Positions 8,077-18,057 of a DNA stretch of 64,000 bases are shown piece after piece. Both the position numbers and the translations under genes were made by a program. How positions within the stretch are numbered: the first letter of the stretch is position 1; every line of letters starts with the position of its first letter. Source of the stretch: Clostridiales bacterium FE2011 (GTDB lineage: Bacteria > Bacillota > Clostridia > Christensenellales > Aristaeellaceae); assembly GCA_017569305.1 (NCBI GenBank), contig CP069418.1:1736001-1800000 (forward strand), written 5' to 3'. The notes beneath the pieces are model-generated. The model had not been told where the DNA came from, ran no database searches, and worked only from the letters and a program-made list of their open reading frames with translations.

Positions 8077-9938
8077 ACCGCATTCACCTCCTTCTTTTCA
8101 GTTGTTTCCGTATCGGACGACAGTCCCTGAATCTCCATGATCCGGCGGTACAGGCCGTCCTGTTTGCTCAGCTCCGCAGGCGTTCCCAGCTGGCTGACCC
8201 TGCCGTGATCCAGCACCAGCACCTGATCCGCCTTGGAAAGGGTTGTGATCCGGTGGGAGATCAGGATAATGGTCGCCGAGCCGAAGCGCTTCTCCAGCGC
8301 GCTGCGGATCTTCGCGTCGGTTTCCGTGTCCACCGCGGACAGGGAGTCGTCAAAAATCATGATAGGGGTAGGCCGGGTCAGCATCCGGGCAATCGCCGCC
8401 CGCTGCTTCTGACCGCCGGACAGGGTCACGCCCCGCTCACCCACAAAGGTGTCATAGCCCTTGGTAAAGGCCTGGACCGTTTCCTCCAGGCAGGCTGCCC
8501 GCACCGCGGCGGCCAGCTCCTCGTCCCCGAGATCCCGGACGGCAATACCCAGGTTATCCCGCAGGGTACGGGAAAACAGATAGGGCTCCTGCAGCACGAT
8601 GCCGATGTTGCCGCGCAGGTGTTCCAGCGCGATCTTCGAGATATCCGTGCCGCCGATGGTGATTCTGCCGCAGTCCCCGGGCAGGGGATACAGCCGGTCC
8701 AGCAGGTACATCAGGGTGCTCTTGCCTGAACCGGTGCCGCCGAGAATACCCAGCGTGGTACCGGAGGGAATGGTCAGGCTCACGTCATGGAGCATTTCCT
8801 TGCTTCCCTCATAGGCGAAGGTCACATGATCGAAGCAGATGTCTCCGTCCATGGGCGGCTTCAGCGCGCCTTCCGGATCCTTCTCTTCTTCCGCATCCAT
8901 GATATAGCCGATACGGTCGATCCCCACGCCGGCCTTGGACATTTCGCTGATCATCCGGCCCAGCTGGCGCACAGGCCAGACCAGCATTCCGTTGTAGCTG
9001 ATAAAGGCAATATATTCGCCGCTGGTGATATTTCCCTTCAGGCAGAAGAGCACACCGAAGACAACCACCAGCATAATCTGGAGGCCGGAGAGGACGTCCG
9101 ATGAGGACCAGAAGAAGCTCATCAGCCGGCCCAGGTGCACCCACAGGGAGGTGTAGTATTCATTATGCTTTTCAAACCGGTCCCGTTCATACCGTTCCCG
9201 GCCGAAGGCACGAACCACCCGGACGCCGGTCAGATTTTCCTGCGCCATGGCGGAAAGCTTGCCCTCATTCTCGTCACAGTCTTCAAATCCCTTACGGAAC
9301 TTCCTGTGGAAAAAGAGGGAATATCCGATTACCACCGGCAGGGGAATCATGGCGATGAGCGCCATCTTTCCGTTCATGGAGAACATGAAGCTCAGACTCA
9401 GCACCAGCAGGATGCCGATCCGGATCAGGTTCGTCATCTGCTCCGAGATAAAGTTCCGGGTGGTTTCAATGTCGCTGGTACACCGCTGGATCACATCCCC
9501 GGTGTGATTGCTCATATGCCACTGGAAGGGGAGCCGCTCAATATGGCTGAAAAGCGTATCCCGCATGGTTTTGACCAGCCGCTCGCTGGCCTTGGCGTTG
9601 GATACACGGAATTCATACCGTGCCGCCGCGCAGACCGCGGCCACGGCCAGCACCGCCATCGCCATGATCCACATCCGCTGGCGGAGCGCTTCCGTACCGC
9701 CCAGGGATGCCAGCAGGCTCTGCACCGGCTGCGCCAGGTCTTCCGTCCCTTTGCCGCCGATGACGTTATCAATGGTAATCTTGATGATCTGCGGGATGAT
9801 CATTTCCGTAAACGCGGAAACCGCCGCACAGATCATACACAGGATGAATAATGCCTTGCTTCCCTTTAAAAACCGCCAGATCAGTTTACCCCGGCCCTTC
9901 CGGGGCTGAATATGATCCTGCGTCTGTATCTTATCCAT
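8073..9938 (-). CDS. ABC exporter half-transporter, subunit A (degenerate Walker B)
   Basis: A 621-residue partner of the downstream gene and the first gene of the pair. Membrane domain about 30-340; ATPase domain about 360-600 with Walker A GGTGSGKST, a canonical signature LSGGQKQR, Walker B IMIFDDSLSAVD and H-loop ISHRIT. The residue after the Walker B Asp is Asp instead of Glu, the usual mark of the degenerate site in heterodimeric exporters. It complements the partner's degenerate signature, giving one active and one weak ATP site. The start has AAGGAGA about 10 bases upstream. Confidence 0.93.
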   Translation of the reverse strand: MDKIQTQDHIQPRKGRGKLIWRFLKGSKALFILCMICAAVSAFTEMIIPQIIKITIDNVIGGKGTEDLAQPVQSLLASLGGTEALRQRMWIMAMAVLAVAAVCAAARYEFRVSNAKASERLVKTMRDTLFSHIERLPFQWHMSNHTGDVIQRCTSDIETTRNFISEQMTNLIRIGILLVLSLSFMFSMNGKMALIAMIPLPVVIGYSLFFHRKFRKGFEDCDENEGKLSAMAQENLTGVRVVRAFGRERYERDRFEKHNEYYTSLWVHLGRLMSFFWSSSDVLSGLQIMLVVVFGVLFCLKGNITSGEYIAFISYNGMLVWPVRQLGRMISEMSKAGVGIDRIGYIMDAEEEKDPEGALKPPMDGDICFDHVTFAYEGSKEMLHDVSLTIPSGTTLGILGGTGSGKSTLMYLLDRLYPLPGDCGRITIGGTDISKIALEHLRGNIGIVLQEPYLFSRTLRDNLGIAVRDLGDEELAAAVRAACLEETVQAFTKGYDTFVGERGVTLSGGQKQRAAIARMLTRPTPIMIFDDSLSAVDTETDAKIRSALEKRFGSATIILISHRITTLSKADQVLVLDHGRVSQLGTPAELSKQDGLYRRIMEIQGLSSDTETTEKKEVNAV

Positions 9939-9999
9939 ATAAAAAATGTCTCCTTACAGTCAGTAATCGTGGTATCCGTTTCTCTGACCCGAAGAAGGC

Positions 10000-10036
10000 A
10001 AAAAAACTGCCCGCTGTCGGTTCTCCGACAGCGGGC
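10000..10036 (-). terminator. Terminator of gap
   Basis: On the minus strand a 12-bp perfect GC-rich stem (10009-10020 / 10025-10036, loop of 4) is followed by a run of seven T (10000-10006). Confidence 0.92.
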
Positions 10037-10134
10037 ATGATTTTCGCAACTACTGTATCTCGCAGATCCCTTCATTCATACCGGATAACCTGATGTCATC
10101 CTGAATGATAGGCAGGATCCTTGAACTGAATGAA

Positions 10135-11166
10135 TTATTTCAGTTCAGCGAAGTACTTGATGGTGCGGACCATCTGGCTGGTGTAGCTGTTCTCATTGTC
10201 GTACCAGGAAACGACCTGCACCTGATAGGTGTCTTCGTCGATCTGGTTAACCATGGTCTGGTTGGCATCGAACAGGGAGCCATAGGTCATGCCGATGATA
10301 TCGGAGGAAACGAGTTTCTCGGTGGTGTAGCCGAAGGATTCGGAGCTCTGAGCCTTCATGGCTGCGTTGATAGCTTCCTTGGTCACGTCCTTGCCCTTCA
10401 CGACGGCCACGAGGATCGTGGTGGAGCCGGTGGGGACGGGCACGCGCTGGGCAGAGCCGATCAGCTTGCCGTTCAGCTCGGGGATAACCAGGCCGATGGC
10501 CTTGGCAGCACCGGTGCTGTTGGGAACGATGTTGGCGGCGCCGGCACGGGCACGCTGCACGTCACCCTTGCGCTGCGGACCGTCCAGGATCATCTGGTCG
10601 CCGGTGTAGGCGTGAACGGTGGTCATGATACCAGCCTGGATCGGGAAAGCATCATTCAGAGCCTTGGTCATGGGAGCCAGGCAGTTGGTGGTGCAGCTGG
10701 CAGCGGAGATGACCGTGTCTTCGGGCTTCAGGGTCTTGTGGTTAACGTTGTAAACGATGGTGGGCAGGTCGTTACCAGCGGGAGCGGAGATAACAACCTT
10801 CTTGGCGCCGGCTTCGATATGAGCGGAAGCCTTTTCCTTGGAGGTGTAGAAGCCGGTGCACTCCAGCACGACGTCTACGCCCAGCTCGCCCCAGGGGCAC
10901 TCTTTGGCATCCTTGATAGCGTAGATGATGATCTCTTTGCCATCAACGATGATAGAATTTTCAGTCGCTTCGACGGTGTGCTTGTTCTCACCGATGCGGC
11001 CGCAGTAGCTGCCCTGAGCGGTATCGTACTTCAGCAGGTGAGCCAGCATTGCGGGGCTGGTCAGGTCGTTGATCGCAACGACATCATAACCAGGAGCGCC
11101 GAACATCTGACGGAACGCAAGACGGCCGATACGACCGAAGCCATTAATCGCAACTTTAACTGCCAT
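10135..11166 (-). CDS. gap: Glyceraldehyde-3-phosphate dehydrogenase
   Basis: A 343-residue type I GAPDH that oxidises glyceraldehyde-3-phosphate to 1,3-bisphosphoglycerate with NAD in glycolysis. The Rossmann start NGFGRIGR (residues about 8-15), the active-site motif [12 protein letters not shown] and the HAYTGDQ motif are present. The ATG at 11166 is chosen because AGAGGAGGG lies just upstream and it begins with [11 protein letters not shown]; an upstream in-frame ATG would add 29 residues unlike the family. It is a single-gene unit with its own promoter and terminator. Codon use is strongly biased, as expected for a highly expressed gene. Confidence 0.97.
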   Translation of the reverse strand: MAVKVAINGFGRIGRLAFRQMFGAPGYDVVAINDLTSPAMLAHLLKYDTAQGSYCGRIGENKHTVEATENSIIVDGKEIIIYAIKDAKECPWGELGVDVVLECTGFYTSKEKASAHIEAGAKKVVISAPAGNDLPTIVYNVNHKTLKPEDTVISAASCTTNCLAPMTKALNDAFPIQAGIMTTVHAYTGDQMILDGPQRKGDVQRARAGAANIVPNSTGAAKAIGLVIPELNGKLIGSAQRVPVPTGSTTILVAVVKGKDVTKEAINAAMKAQSSESFGYTTEKLVSSDIIGMTYGSLFDANQTMVNQIDEDTYQVQVVSWYDNENSYTSQMVRTIKYFAELK

Positions 11167-11221
11167 GGAAAAACCCTCCTCTAAGTTAGTCGCTTTATGC
11201 AATATATTAGGTCCGCATGGT

Positions 11222-11250
11222 ATTGTACCTGTTTTTCCCTTGTTTTGCAA
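11222..11250 (-). promoter_or_regulatory. Sigma-A-type promoter of gap
   Basis: On the minus strand TTGCAA (11245-11250), a 17-bp spacer and TACAAT (11222-11227), about 56 bp upstream of the gap start codon. Confidence 0.75.
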
Positions 11251-11361
11251 CATGTTTTTTCGTTTTCTGTTTGTTTTGGCAGCGCTTTCAGCACAGATTT
11301 TACAATCGTTTCGGGCATTTGTGAAAAATGGGCGGGAAACGTTGAAAAAACCTCAAATTTC

Positions 11362-11390
11362 TTGACTTACAGCCCCTGGAATGATATCCT
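11362..11390 (+). promoter_or_regulatory. Promoter of the isomerase-family gene
   Basis: TTGACT (11362-11367), 17 bp, TATCCT (11385-11390), about 63 bp upstream of the chosen start codon. Confidence 0.6.
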
Positions 11391-11452
11391 TTAAGCTACG
11401 GTAAGTCCGTACATATTTATTTATGGATAGTTTATGGAGGAGGTCTGTACCC

Positions 11453-12940
11453 ATGATGGAAAACATCCCCGTCATCAAGCTGGGACTCGTCGCCGTCAGC
11501 CGCGACTGTTTCCCCATCGCGCTGAGCGAAAAGCGCCGTGCCGCCATCGCTGAAAAGTGCGGCCAGAAGAAACTGGATTTCGTTGAAATCAAAACCACCG
11601 TTGAGAATGAAAAAGACATGCTCAAGGCTGTGGAAGAACTCAACGCCGCCGGCTGCAACGCTGCCTGCGTGTTCCTGGGCAACTTCGGCCCTGAAACCCC
11701 TGAAACCCTGATCGCCCGTTACTTCGACGGTCCCGTGATGTTCGTGGCTGCTGCTGAAGGCGACGGAGACATGATCAATGGCCGCGGCGACGCATACTGC
11801 GGTATGCTGAACTGCTCCTACAACCTGGGTATGCGCCACCTGAAGGGCTATATCCCGGAATACCCCGTGGGCACCGCCGGAGAACTGGCCGACAAGATCG
11901 CCGAGTTCATCCCGATCGCCCGCGTGATCGTCGGACTGAAGAATCTGAAGATCATCACCTTCGGACCCCGTCCCCAGGACTTCTTCGCCTGCAACGCTCC
12001 CATCAAGGGACTGTATGAGCTGGGCATCGAAATCGAAGAGAACAGCGAACTGGACCTGCTGGTCAGCTACAAAGAGCACGCCGGTGACAAGCGCATTCCC
12101 GCCGTCTGCGAAGACATGGCCAAGGAAATGGGCGAAGGCAAATACTATAGCGATATGCTCGAGCGCATGGCTCAGTTTGAACTGACCCTGCTCGACTGGG
12201 CGGAAGCCCACAAGGGCGCCCGGAAGTATGTGGCCTTTGCTGACAAGTGCTGGCCCGCCTTCCCGTCCCAGTTCGGCTTCGAGCCCTGCTACGTCAACAG
12301 CCGTCTGGCTTCCCGCGGCATCCCGGTCTCCTGCGAAGTGGACATCTACGGCTGCCTGAGCGAGTACATCGGTGCCTGCCTGACCGGCGACGCCGTGACC
12401 CTGCTGGACATCAACAACAGCGTTCCGGAATACATCTACGACAAAGACATCAAGGGCAAGTTCGACTACGAACTGCATGACACCTTCATGGGCTTCCACT
12501 GCGGCAACACCCCCAGCTGCAAGATGTGCGACAGCCGCGCTATCAAGTATCAGCTGATCCAGCATCGTCTGCTGGAGCCCGAAGGAAGCGAACCGGACTT
12601 CACCCGCGGCACGCTGGAAGGCGACATCGCCGCCGGCCCCATCACCTTCTATCGCCTGCAGTGCGACAGCGAAGGCGAAGTTCGTGCCTACCTAGCTGAA
12701 GGCGAAGTGCTGCCCGTAGCTACCCAGTCCTTCGGCGGCATCGGTATCTTTGCCATCAAGGAAATGGGCCGCTTCTACCGCCACGTGCTGGTGCAGAAGC
12801 GCTATCCGCATCACGGCGCTGTTGCGTTCGCTCACTGCGGAAAGCTCCTGTTCGAAGTGTTCAAGTACCTGGGCGTGAAGGACATCGCCTGGAACCAGCC
12901 CAAGAATCTGCCCTATCCCACCGAGAATCCCTGGGCATAA
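11453..12940 (+). CDS. L-fucose/L-arabinose isomerase family protein
   Basis: A 495-residue protein of the FucI/AraA fold family, which interconverts aldose and ketose sugars using a divalent metal. N-terminal and middle regions (SEKRRAAI, GNFGPETPE, ITFGPRPQDF) and the C-terminal GFHCGNTPSCKMC, SFGGIGI and RHVLVQKRYPHHGA segments fit this superfamily. The CxxxxxCxxC cluster near residue 360 is unusual for classical isomerases and might bind metal or be structural. The ATG at 11453 follows GGAGGAGG. The gene stands alone with promoter and terminator; no sugar-pathway partners are nearby, so the substrate is open. Strong codon bias suggests high expression. Confidence 0.8.
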   Translation: MMENIPVIKLGLVAVSRDCFPIALSEKRRAAIAEKCGQKKLDFVEIKTTVENEKDMLKAVEELNAAGCNAACVFLGNFGPETPETLIARYFDGPVMFVAAAEGDGDMINGRGDAYCGMLNCSYNLGMRHLKGYIPEYPVGTAGELADKIAEFIPIARVIVGLKNLKIITFGPRPQDFFACNAPIKGLYELGIEIEENSELDLLVSYKEHAGDKRIPAVCEDMAKEMGEGKYYSDMLERMAQFELTLLDWAEAHKGARKYVAFADKCWPAFPSQFGFEPCYVNSRLASRGIPVSCEVDIYGCLSEYIGACLTGDAVTLLDINNSVPEYIYDKDIKGKFDYELHDTFMGFHCGNTPSCKMCDSRAIKYQLIQHRLLEPEGSEPDFTRGTLEGDIAAGPITFYRLQCDSEGEVRAYLAEGEVLPVATQSFGGIGIFAIKEMGRFYRHVLVQKRYPHHGAVAFAHCGKLLFEVFKYLGVKDIAWNQPKNLPYPTENPWA

Positions 12941-12957
12941 TTCTCAAAAGCCTTTCT

Positions 12958-12990
12958 GAGGGCCGCCGTCAGGCGGTCCTCTTCTTTTTT
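12958..12990 (+). terminator. Terminator after the isomerase gene
   Basis: A 10-bp stem (12958-12967 / 12972-12981) with loop GTCA, then TTCTTTTTT. Confidence 0.9.
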
Positions 12991-13268
12991 GCATATGATC
13001 CCTATTTCTGTATCAGATCTTCCCGGATTTTCCATTCCAGTGGGGATTGAGTATCAATTTTAGCTAATTTGGAGACAAAATTATGTCTCTTCGTGGAGAT
13101 AACAGGGGCAGAATTTGACAATAGTGGGAAACGGTGTTAAACTCATGCTCAGCTAGGTTCGCTGCCTATTGTCCTCAGGCGGCTTTTAGATAGATGATTT
13201 GTCTTACACACCCTTTAGCCGGAAAGACGAAGGATGCTATTTGCAATGCCGTGGAGGTGCGCGTCTGC
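12991..13268. other. Intergenic stretch with no gene recognised
   Basis: This AT-rich segment holds no ORF with a ribosome site and no RNA gene that I recognise. A TTGACA at 13116 could be a -35 box for the downstream gene, but the expected -10 position has no good match. Confidence 0.4.
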
Positions 13269-14189
13269 GTGGAGCACAATCTGTTAATTACCCATTATTA
13301 CCACAGCGGTTTTTCCGTCGCGAGTGAACGGACGCTTGTGGTCTTTGACTATTGGCGCGGAGAGAACGGTGAACTGAAGCCAGACAGGCAGATCACCACC
13401 GAACAGCTCAGGCAGTATGAGAACGTATTTGTATTCATCAGCCATGAGCATGTTGATCACCTGGATCCGATCGTTTTCACCTGGAGTGAAGCCGGAAACG
13501 TGACCTATATTGTCTCCTCAGATATGCCCGTGGGCACCCGCGGCAAGCGGATGGCACCGGGGGACACCCTGAAGCTGTCTGAGGAGCTTACTGTAACCGC
13601 TTTTGATTCCACAGACCTTGGCGTCAGTTTTCTGACGGAGTTCTGCGGTATCCGGATCTTCCACGCGGGGGACCTGAATTTCTGGCACTGGCGGGAAGAA
13701 TCCACCATGCAGGAGATCGAAGAAGCGGACGCTGAGTTCCGCAAGGCCGTCAAACCGCTTGAACAGCAGAAGATCGACGTGGCCTTCTTCCCGGTTGATC
13801 CCCGGCAGGGTGCCATGTTTGAGGCCGGTGCAAACTATTTCATCCTCAGCGCCAAGCCCCGGATCCTGATCCCGATGCATTATTTCCGTCGCGCGGACAC
13901 CGCCCTGGATTATGCCCGTACAGCCAGCTGCAGGACAACAGAAGTCATCGCCCTTCCCGGATACGGAGACAGGCTCCGGATCCAGGCGGATGAAGATCAT
14001 TACCTGAACGTCTCCTTCCCCTCGGATGAAAACGCCGGAGAAACGGATGAGAACGCCCCGGCAGACGGCTCGGAACTGCCCCTTGATGAAGGAGATACCA
14101 TGCTGTCGGAAGACGATCCTTTCCTGGAGAGCGATCTTCCCCTTGCATCCCTTGCGGAAGAGGATGATCAGGACCCTGAAGCCGAATGA
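13269..14189 (+). CDS. Metallo-beta-lactamase-fold hydrolase
   Basis: A 306-residue protein with the HEHVDHLDP motif (HxHxDH, residues about 58-66), a later HAGDLNFWHW (metal-binding His and Asp) and IPMHYF near residue 202, typical of MBL-fold enzymes of the UlaG/YtnP-like soluble type. The last 50 residues are highly acidic and look disordered. The GTG at 13269 is preferred because GGAGG lies 11 bases upstream and the protein then begins close to the fold (LLITHYYHSGF); an ATG at 13194 without a ribosome site would add 25 residues. The substrate is unknown. A terminator overlaps the DnaA-box region downstream. Confidence 0.82.
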   Translation: MEHNLLITHYYHSGFSVASERTLVVFDYWRGENGELKPDRQITTEQLRQYENVFVFISHEHVDHLDPIVFTWSEAGNVTYIVSSDMPVGTRGKRMAPGDTLKLSEELTVTAFDSTDLGVSFLTEFCGIRIFHAGDLNFWHWREESTMQEIEEADAEFRKAVKPLEQQKIDVAFFPVDPRQGAMFEAGANYFILSAKPRILIPMHYFRRADTALDYARTASCRTTEVIALPGYGDRLRIQADEDHYLNVSFPSDENAGETDENAPADGSELPLDEGDTMLSEDDPFLESDLPLASLAEEDDQDPEAE

Positions 14190-14208
14190 TTTTACAGCTT
14201 TGAGCTTG

Positions 14209-14415
14209 TTTTCCACAAGTTATCCACAGTTTTCCCAAGCCTGTTCATTAATAACACCGATCCATGAAAGTGTTGATTTTCCTCACTTTTCCGGATCGGT
14301 GTTTTTTGATGTCCAATGATATAAGGCTTTGCAGGTTGTGGATAACCTGTGTAAATTGTGTATAAGGATCCGGGAGTCGTTTCCAGATCTTTACAGCCTG
14401 TAAGCTTTATCCACA
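14209..14415. other. DnaA-box cluster, candidate origin element
   Basis: Perfect TTATCCACA boxes lie at 14220-14228 (plus), 14337-14345 (minus) and 14407-14415 (plus, inside the 3' end of addA). There is also a TTATACACA at 14357-14365 (minus) and a one-mismatch box at 14209-14217. A further perfect box lies at 15152-15160 inside addA. Chance would give about one perfect 9-mer per 130 kb of double strand. Two parS sites are 3.5 kb away. This fits an oriC region or a DnaA-titration site. dnaA itself is not seen in the window. Confidence 0.6.
14253..14307 (+). terminator. Terminator after the MBL-fold gene
   Basis: An 11-bp perfect stem (AACACCGATCC 14253-14263 / 14293-14303) with a long 29-nt loop, then six T. 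It sits within the DnaA-box cluster. Confidence 0.75.
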
Positions 14416-17400
14416 GACAGGGCATAAAGCCAGCTCTCCCGGACCGGTTTACCGGTCAGTTCCCGCAGTGCGACAGCATACCACTCAAGCTGGGGACGAT
14501 ACTCCTCCATAAACTCTTCTTCATTTTCGATATGGTCCGTTTTGTAGTCCAGCAGGATCCATCCGTCGCCTTCCCGGAAGGCACAGTCGATCATTCCCTG
14601 CACAATCATACCTCGTTCCTGCACATACAGGTTGAAATCCCATTCCCTGTGGACTTCCGGACTGGCCAGCATCCGTTTCCCGATTTCGGAAGCAAAAAAC
14701 CTGCTGATAATTTCCGGACGGATCCACGCCGCTTCTTCCGGTGTAAATACCTGTTCACTGACCAGCCTGTCCCTTACAGCGATCAGCTGTTCAGCATCCG
14801 TTCCGCCCTCCTGCCTCATGGCATCCAGGTTCACAAGGGACAGGAAACGGTGGATTACCGTACCCCTGGCCGCGCCTCCCGCTTCCTTTACAGGATCCAT
14901 AAACGATGGCCTGCTGCCCGTCTCATACTTCCGGAGCATCCGCTCCACATAATCCGGCGTCCGCTTCTCTTCCGGCGTCTGTTCCTCATCCTCCAGGAAG
15001 ATACGGTTACGTGCATTCCGGAGCAATGCTGTGACGGAGTATTTTTTCAACCGGTTTTCGTCTTCCGGAAGCAAATTTTGATCAGAATCATTCTTCCACA
15101 GTTCATCCACAGGCGGTGCAGAAAGTAAGGTTTCAACCCATGATTTCAGGTTGTGGATAACTTCAGGTCTTTCCACAGTTTTCTGTTGAATACTATCAAA
15201 AATCCTTATTTTATAAGGCTTTGAAGCCTGTGCAAAGCTTGTGGATTTCTTGTCGTCATCCATCAGTGCAGGCATAATCAGATCCAGGTAATCTGAGGCA
15301 GCCAGCGTTCTGTGGTCCCCGGGAAGCATGTACCAGATCGGCCGGTCAGTATCCGTTCCGACCAGGAACAATTTTTCCTGTGCCCGGGTGATTGCCACAT
15401 AGAGAAGACAAATTTTTTCCGCTTTCACGTCATGGTCTTTTTTCCATGTGAAGATTTCATCGGCAGCCGTTTTCCGGCACAGGCGCCACTCCGGAACCTT
15501 GTAGCGCAGGCACAGGCCCAGCTCCTCGTCCAGCTGGACGCGTTCTCCGGCTCTGCCCTTCAGGCCCTTATCCAGCCCCAGGCAGAACACAACCGGAAAC
15601 TGCAGGCCTTTTGATTTATGCATAGTCATAATCCGGACCAGGTCATCGTCATTCCCCAAAGCCGAAGCGGCCTGCATTTCACCGCCGGACGCCTGCTCAG
15701 ACAGGAAGTTCAGGAAATCCCTCAAGCTGTATATGCCATGATCCGCTGCCTGCTCCGCCTGAAGACAGAGGCTTCTGAGGTTCTTTTTGGCAGCATTTCC
15801 GTGATCCGACGCTCCGTAAATTGCGCACAGGAGCGTATCCTCCAGCAGATACCAGAGAAAATCTGAAAGCTGTGTCCGCGGTGCCAGGAAACGCCAGCCC
15901 TCCAGCTTTTCCTTTACCTCCCGGCATTTCATTCCCAGCGGGCTCTTTTCTTCCGACATCATCTCAAAGGCCTGCCAGAACGGCTTCTTTTTGCCGGTAT
16001 ACTTCAGGCGGATATGACTCAGTTCTTCTTCCGTAAAGTCAAAGGGCGGATTCACCAGAGCGGTCAGCAGGGGAAGATCCAGATGGGGATTATCCACCAA
16101 CATCAGCAGGTTGCGGAAAACGATTACTTCCTGCTGTTCAAAGAAGCCGCCTTTTCCATCAAAGAAGACAGGAATGCCCCGTTCCTTCAGCAGATCCGTC
16201 AGTTTCGGTCCGTCGGTGCTGACCTCCGGCATCAGGATCATCATATCCTTATATCTGTACTTCTTTTCCTCAGTCATTTGCCGGATCTGTTCCGCCGTAT
16301 GATTCGCGACAGCTTCCAGTCGTGTCTGCTCCTCGCCCACATTCAGCAGATCCACCATCACGGGTACATGACCTTCACAGTCAGTGCGGCCGGCCCGCAG
16401 CTCATCCGACGGCGCATATTCAAGGTCCGCAGCCTCTTTCCGCATGACGTCCCGGAAAATGATATTGGCTGTTTCCAGGACTTCCGGACGGGAACGGAAG
16501 TTTTCCTGCAGGAAAATACACTCTCCCGCGTCCGGTCCCTGATCCGTAATCCGGGAAAGAAACAGCTTCGGATTGGCCTGGCGGAATCGATAGATGCTCT
16601 GCTTTACATCCCCGACCATAAACAGGGTATTTTTTTCTCCGGCCAGCGCCTGGATCAAAGCATCCTGGACAGAGGAAACGTCCTGGCATTCATCCACAAA
16701 TATCCGCTGATAACGGCTCCGGACCGATTCCCTGACTGTTTCGTCCTGAAGAATTGCCAGGGCTTTATGTTCCAGATCGGTAAAATCCAGCACACAGGCT
16801 CGGGCTTTATTCTTTTCATAGGCCAGATGGGTTTCTTCCGTAATTCTCGCAAGGCCTCGCAGGGAATTTCGGATTTCCGTAAACTCCCTTGTGATTTTCT
16901 CATGATCCGGCAGAATCCAGGTTTGCAGTTCGCTGCAGATATCCTTCAGCTGTTTCCGGTAATTCTGGTACCGTTCTTTCCAGTCAATCTCCCGGTCATT
17001 CAGGTTTCTCAGAACCGGAGCTTTGCAGAAACCTTTTTCCAGTTCGTCACGGCTGATATCTTCTCCGTCTCTCCAGCGGCAAAGCGTCTCCACCCGTTTC
17101 TGATCCTCAATAAAGACAGGACGGTAAGCTTCCTGTTTTTCATATTCATCAAACATATCCGCCTGCTGCCTCAGGATAATCTGAAGCCGCAGGATTTTTT
17201 CATTGACCATCCGGGATACCGTCCGGAACCAGGGATGATCCCGGTCCACATACAGCGGAACGTCCTCAGCCTTCGTTTTCAGCCAGCCGAAGGGATCAGG
17301 AAGACTCATAATAAAGCCCCAGACCGTTGTGACAATTGTCCTGGCTTCTCCCGGTTCATACTGCCGGATGAAGGACAGGTAATCTGCATCTTCTTCATCC

Positions 17401-17816
17401 CTCAGTTTGTTGCATGCCTGGCGGAAAGCATCCGCGAACAACTGTTCCCGCTGGGCGCCGGTACTGATCTGGAAGAAAGGATCCACTCCGACAATCTGGA
17501 ACTCCTGCCGGATCAGATGCTGGCAGAAGGCATGGATCGTGCAGATTTCCATGGCAGACGCTTTTTCCGCAGCTGAAGCTATGATCGGATCCTTTCTTTC
17601 CGCCAGCAGCCGTTTCCGGATCTTTTCCTTCATTTCCGCGGCAGCAGCGTTGGTAAAGGTAATCACCAGAAAAGAAAAAGGGTCTGCTCCTTCCCGGATC
17701 AGCCTCACAATTCTTTCAATCATGACAGCAGTTTTACCGCTGCCGGCCGCAGCGGAACAGATCAGCTTCTGCGAAGAGGAACTGATCACCCTTTGCTGGT
17801 CTTCTGTCCACATCAT
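14391..17816 (-). CDS. addA: ATP-dependent helicase/nuclease subunit A
   Basis: A 1141-residue AddA, slightly shorter than Bacillus AddA. It is the UvrD-type helicase and nuclease subunit that processes double-strand breaks to load RecA. Walker A SAAAGSGKTAVMIERI (about 20-35), DECQDVS (about 370), QENFRS, the MTMHKSKGLQFPVVF motif (about 725) and the C-terminal nuclease core LLDYKTDHI (about 1090) are visible. AddB normally lies immediately upstream; here the upstream neighbour is the parS region and then recF-dnaN, so addB must be elsewhere. The 3' end carries perfect DnaA boxes. Confidence 0.95.
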   Translation of the reverse strand: MMWTEDQQRVISSSSQKLICSAAAGSGKTAVMIERIVRLIREGADPFSFLVITFTNAAAAEMKEKIRKRLLAERKDPIIASAAEKASAMEICTIHAFCQHLIRQEFQIVGVDPFFQISTGAQREQLFADAFRQACNKLRDEEDADYLSFIRQYEPGEARTIVTTVWGFIMSLPDPFGWLKTKAEDVPLYVDRDHPWFRTVSRMVNEKILRLQIILRQQADMFDEYEKQEAYRPVFIEDQKRVETLCRWRDGEDISRDELEKGFCKAPVLRNLNDREIDWKERYQNYRKQLKDICSELQTWILPDHEKITREFTEIRNSLRGLARITEETHLAYEKNKARACVLDFTDLEHKALAILQDETVRESVRSRYQRIFVDECQDVSSVQDALIQALAGEKNTLFMVGDVKQSIYRFRQANPKLFLSRITDQGPDAGECIFLQENFRSRPEVLETANIIFRDVMRKEAADLEYAPSDELRAGRTDCEGHVPVMVDLLNVGEEQTRLEAVANHTAEQIRQMTEEKKYRYKDMMILMPEVSTDGPKLTDLLKERGIPVFFDGKGGFFEQQEVIVFRNLLMLVDNPHLDLPLLTALVNPPFDFTEEELSHIRLKYTGKKKPFWQAFEMMSEEKSPLGMKCREVKEKLEGWRFLAPRTQLSDFLWYLLEDTLLCAIYGASDHGNAAKKNLRSLCLQAEQAADHGIYSLRDFLNFLSEQASGGEMQAASALGNDDDLVRIMTMHKSKGLQFPVVFCLGLDKGLKGRAGERVQLDEELGLCLRYKVPEWRLCRKTAADEIFTWKKDHDVKAEKICLLYVAITRAQEKLFLVGTDTDRPIWYMLPGDHRTLAASDYLDLIMPALMDDDKKSTSFAQASKPYKIRIFDSIQQKTVERPEVIHNLKSWVETLLSAPPVDELWKNDSDQNLLPEDENRLKKYSVTALLRNARNRIFLEDEEQTPEEKRTPDYVERMLRKYETGSRPSFMDPVKEAGGAARGTVIHRFLSLVNLDAMRQEGGTDAEQLIAVRDRLVSEQVFTPEEAAWIRPEIISRFFASEIGKRMLASPEVHREWDFNLYVQERGMIVQGMIDCAFREGDGWILLDYKTDHIENEEEFMEEYRPQLEWYAVALRELTGKPVRESWLYALSVDKAYRL

Positions 17817-17939
17817 AAAATCTCCGATTTTATAATTCAGAATTCAGAATTAAGAATTCAGAATTATATATACTGTGTCCTCATGACATTGGTTTCATCT
17901 GTTCCCTGCAACCTTTATTATTAAACCAGTTTACCTTAT

Positions 17940-17955
17940 TGTTTCACGTGAAACA
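17940..17955. promoter_or_regulatory. parS site 1
   Basis: Perfect match to the 16-bp bacterial parS palindrome TGTTTCACGTGAAACA, the ParB (Spo0J) binding site used for chromosome segregation. parS sites concentrate near the origin in Firmicutes. parA/parB are not in the window. Confidence 0.93.
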
Positions 17956-18057
17956 ATATCATCTATAACCTACTTTTACCTAAATCTGTTGTGTAGCCAA
18001 TTGTCGAGTTTTATAACATCCTGGTTATATCCTTATAGATCAATGATTCATGCTGAA

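Noticed and set aside
6340..8130. 596-codon plus-strand frame opposite the ABC exporter
   Set aside because: It is an antisense shadow of a clear ABC transporter, rich in His/Gln/Asp, with no recognisable domain.
13116..13190. Small RNA gene before the MBL-fold protein
   Set aside because: A TTGACA is present but there is no -10 at proper spacing and no terminator before the coding region.
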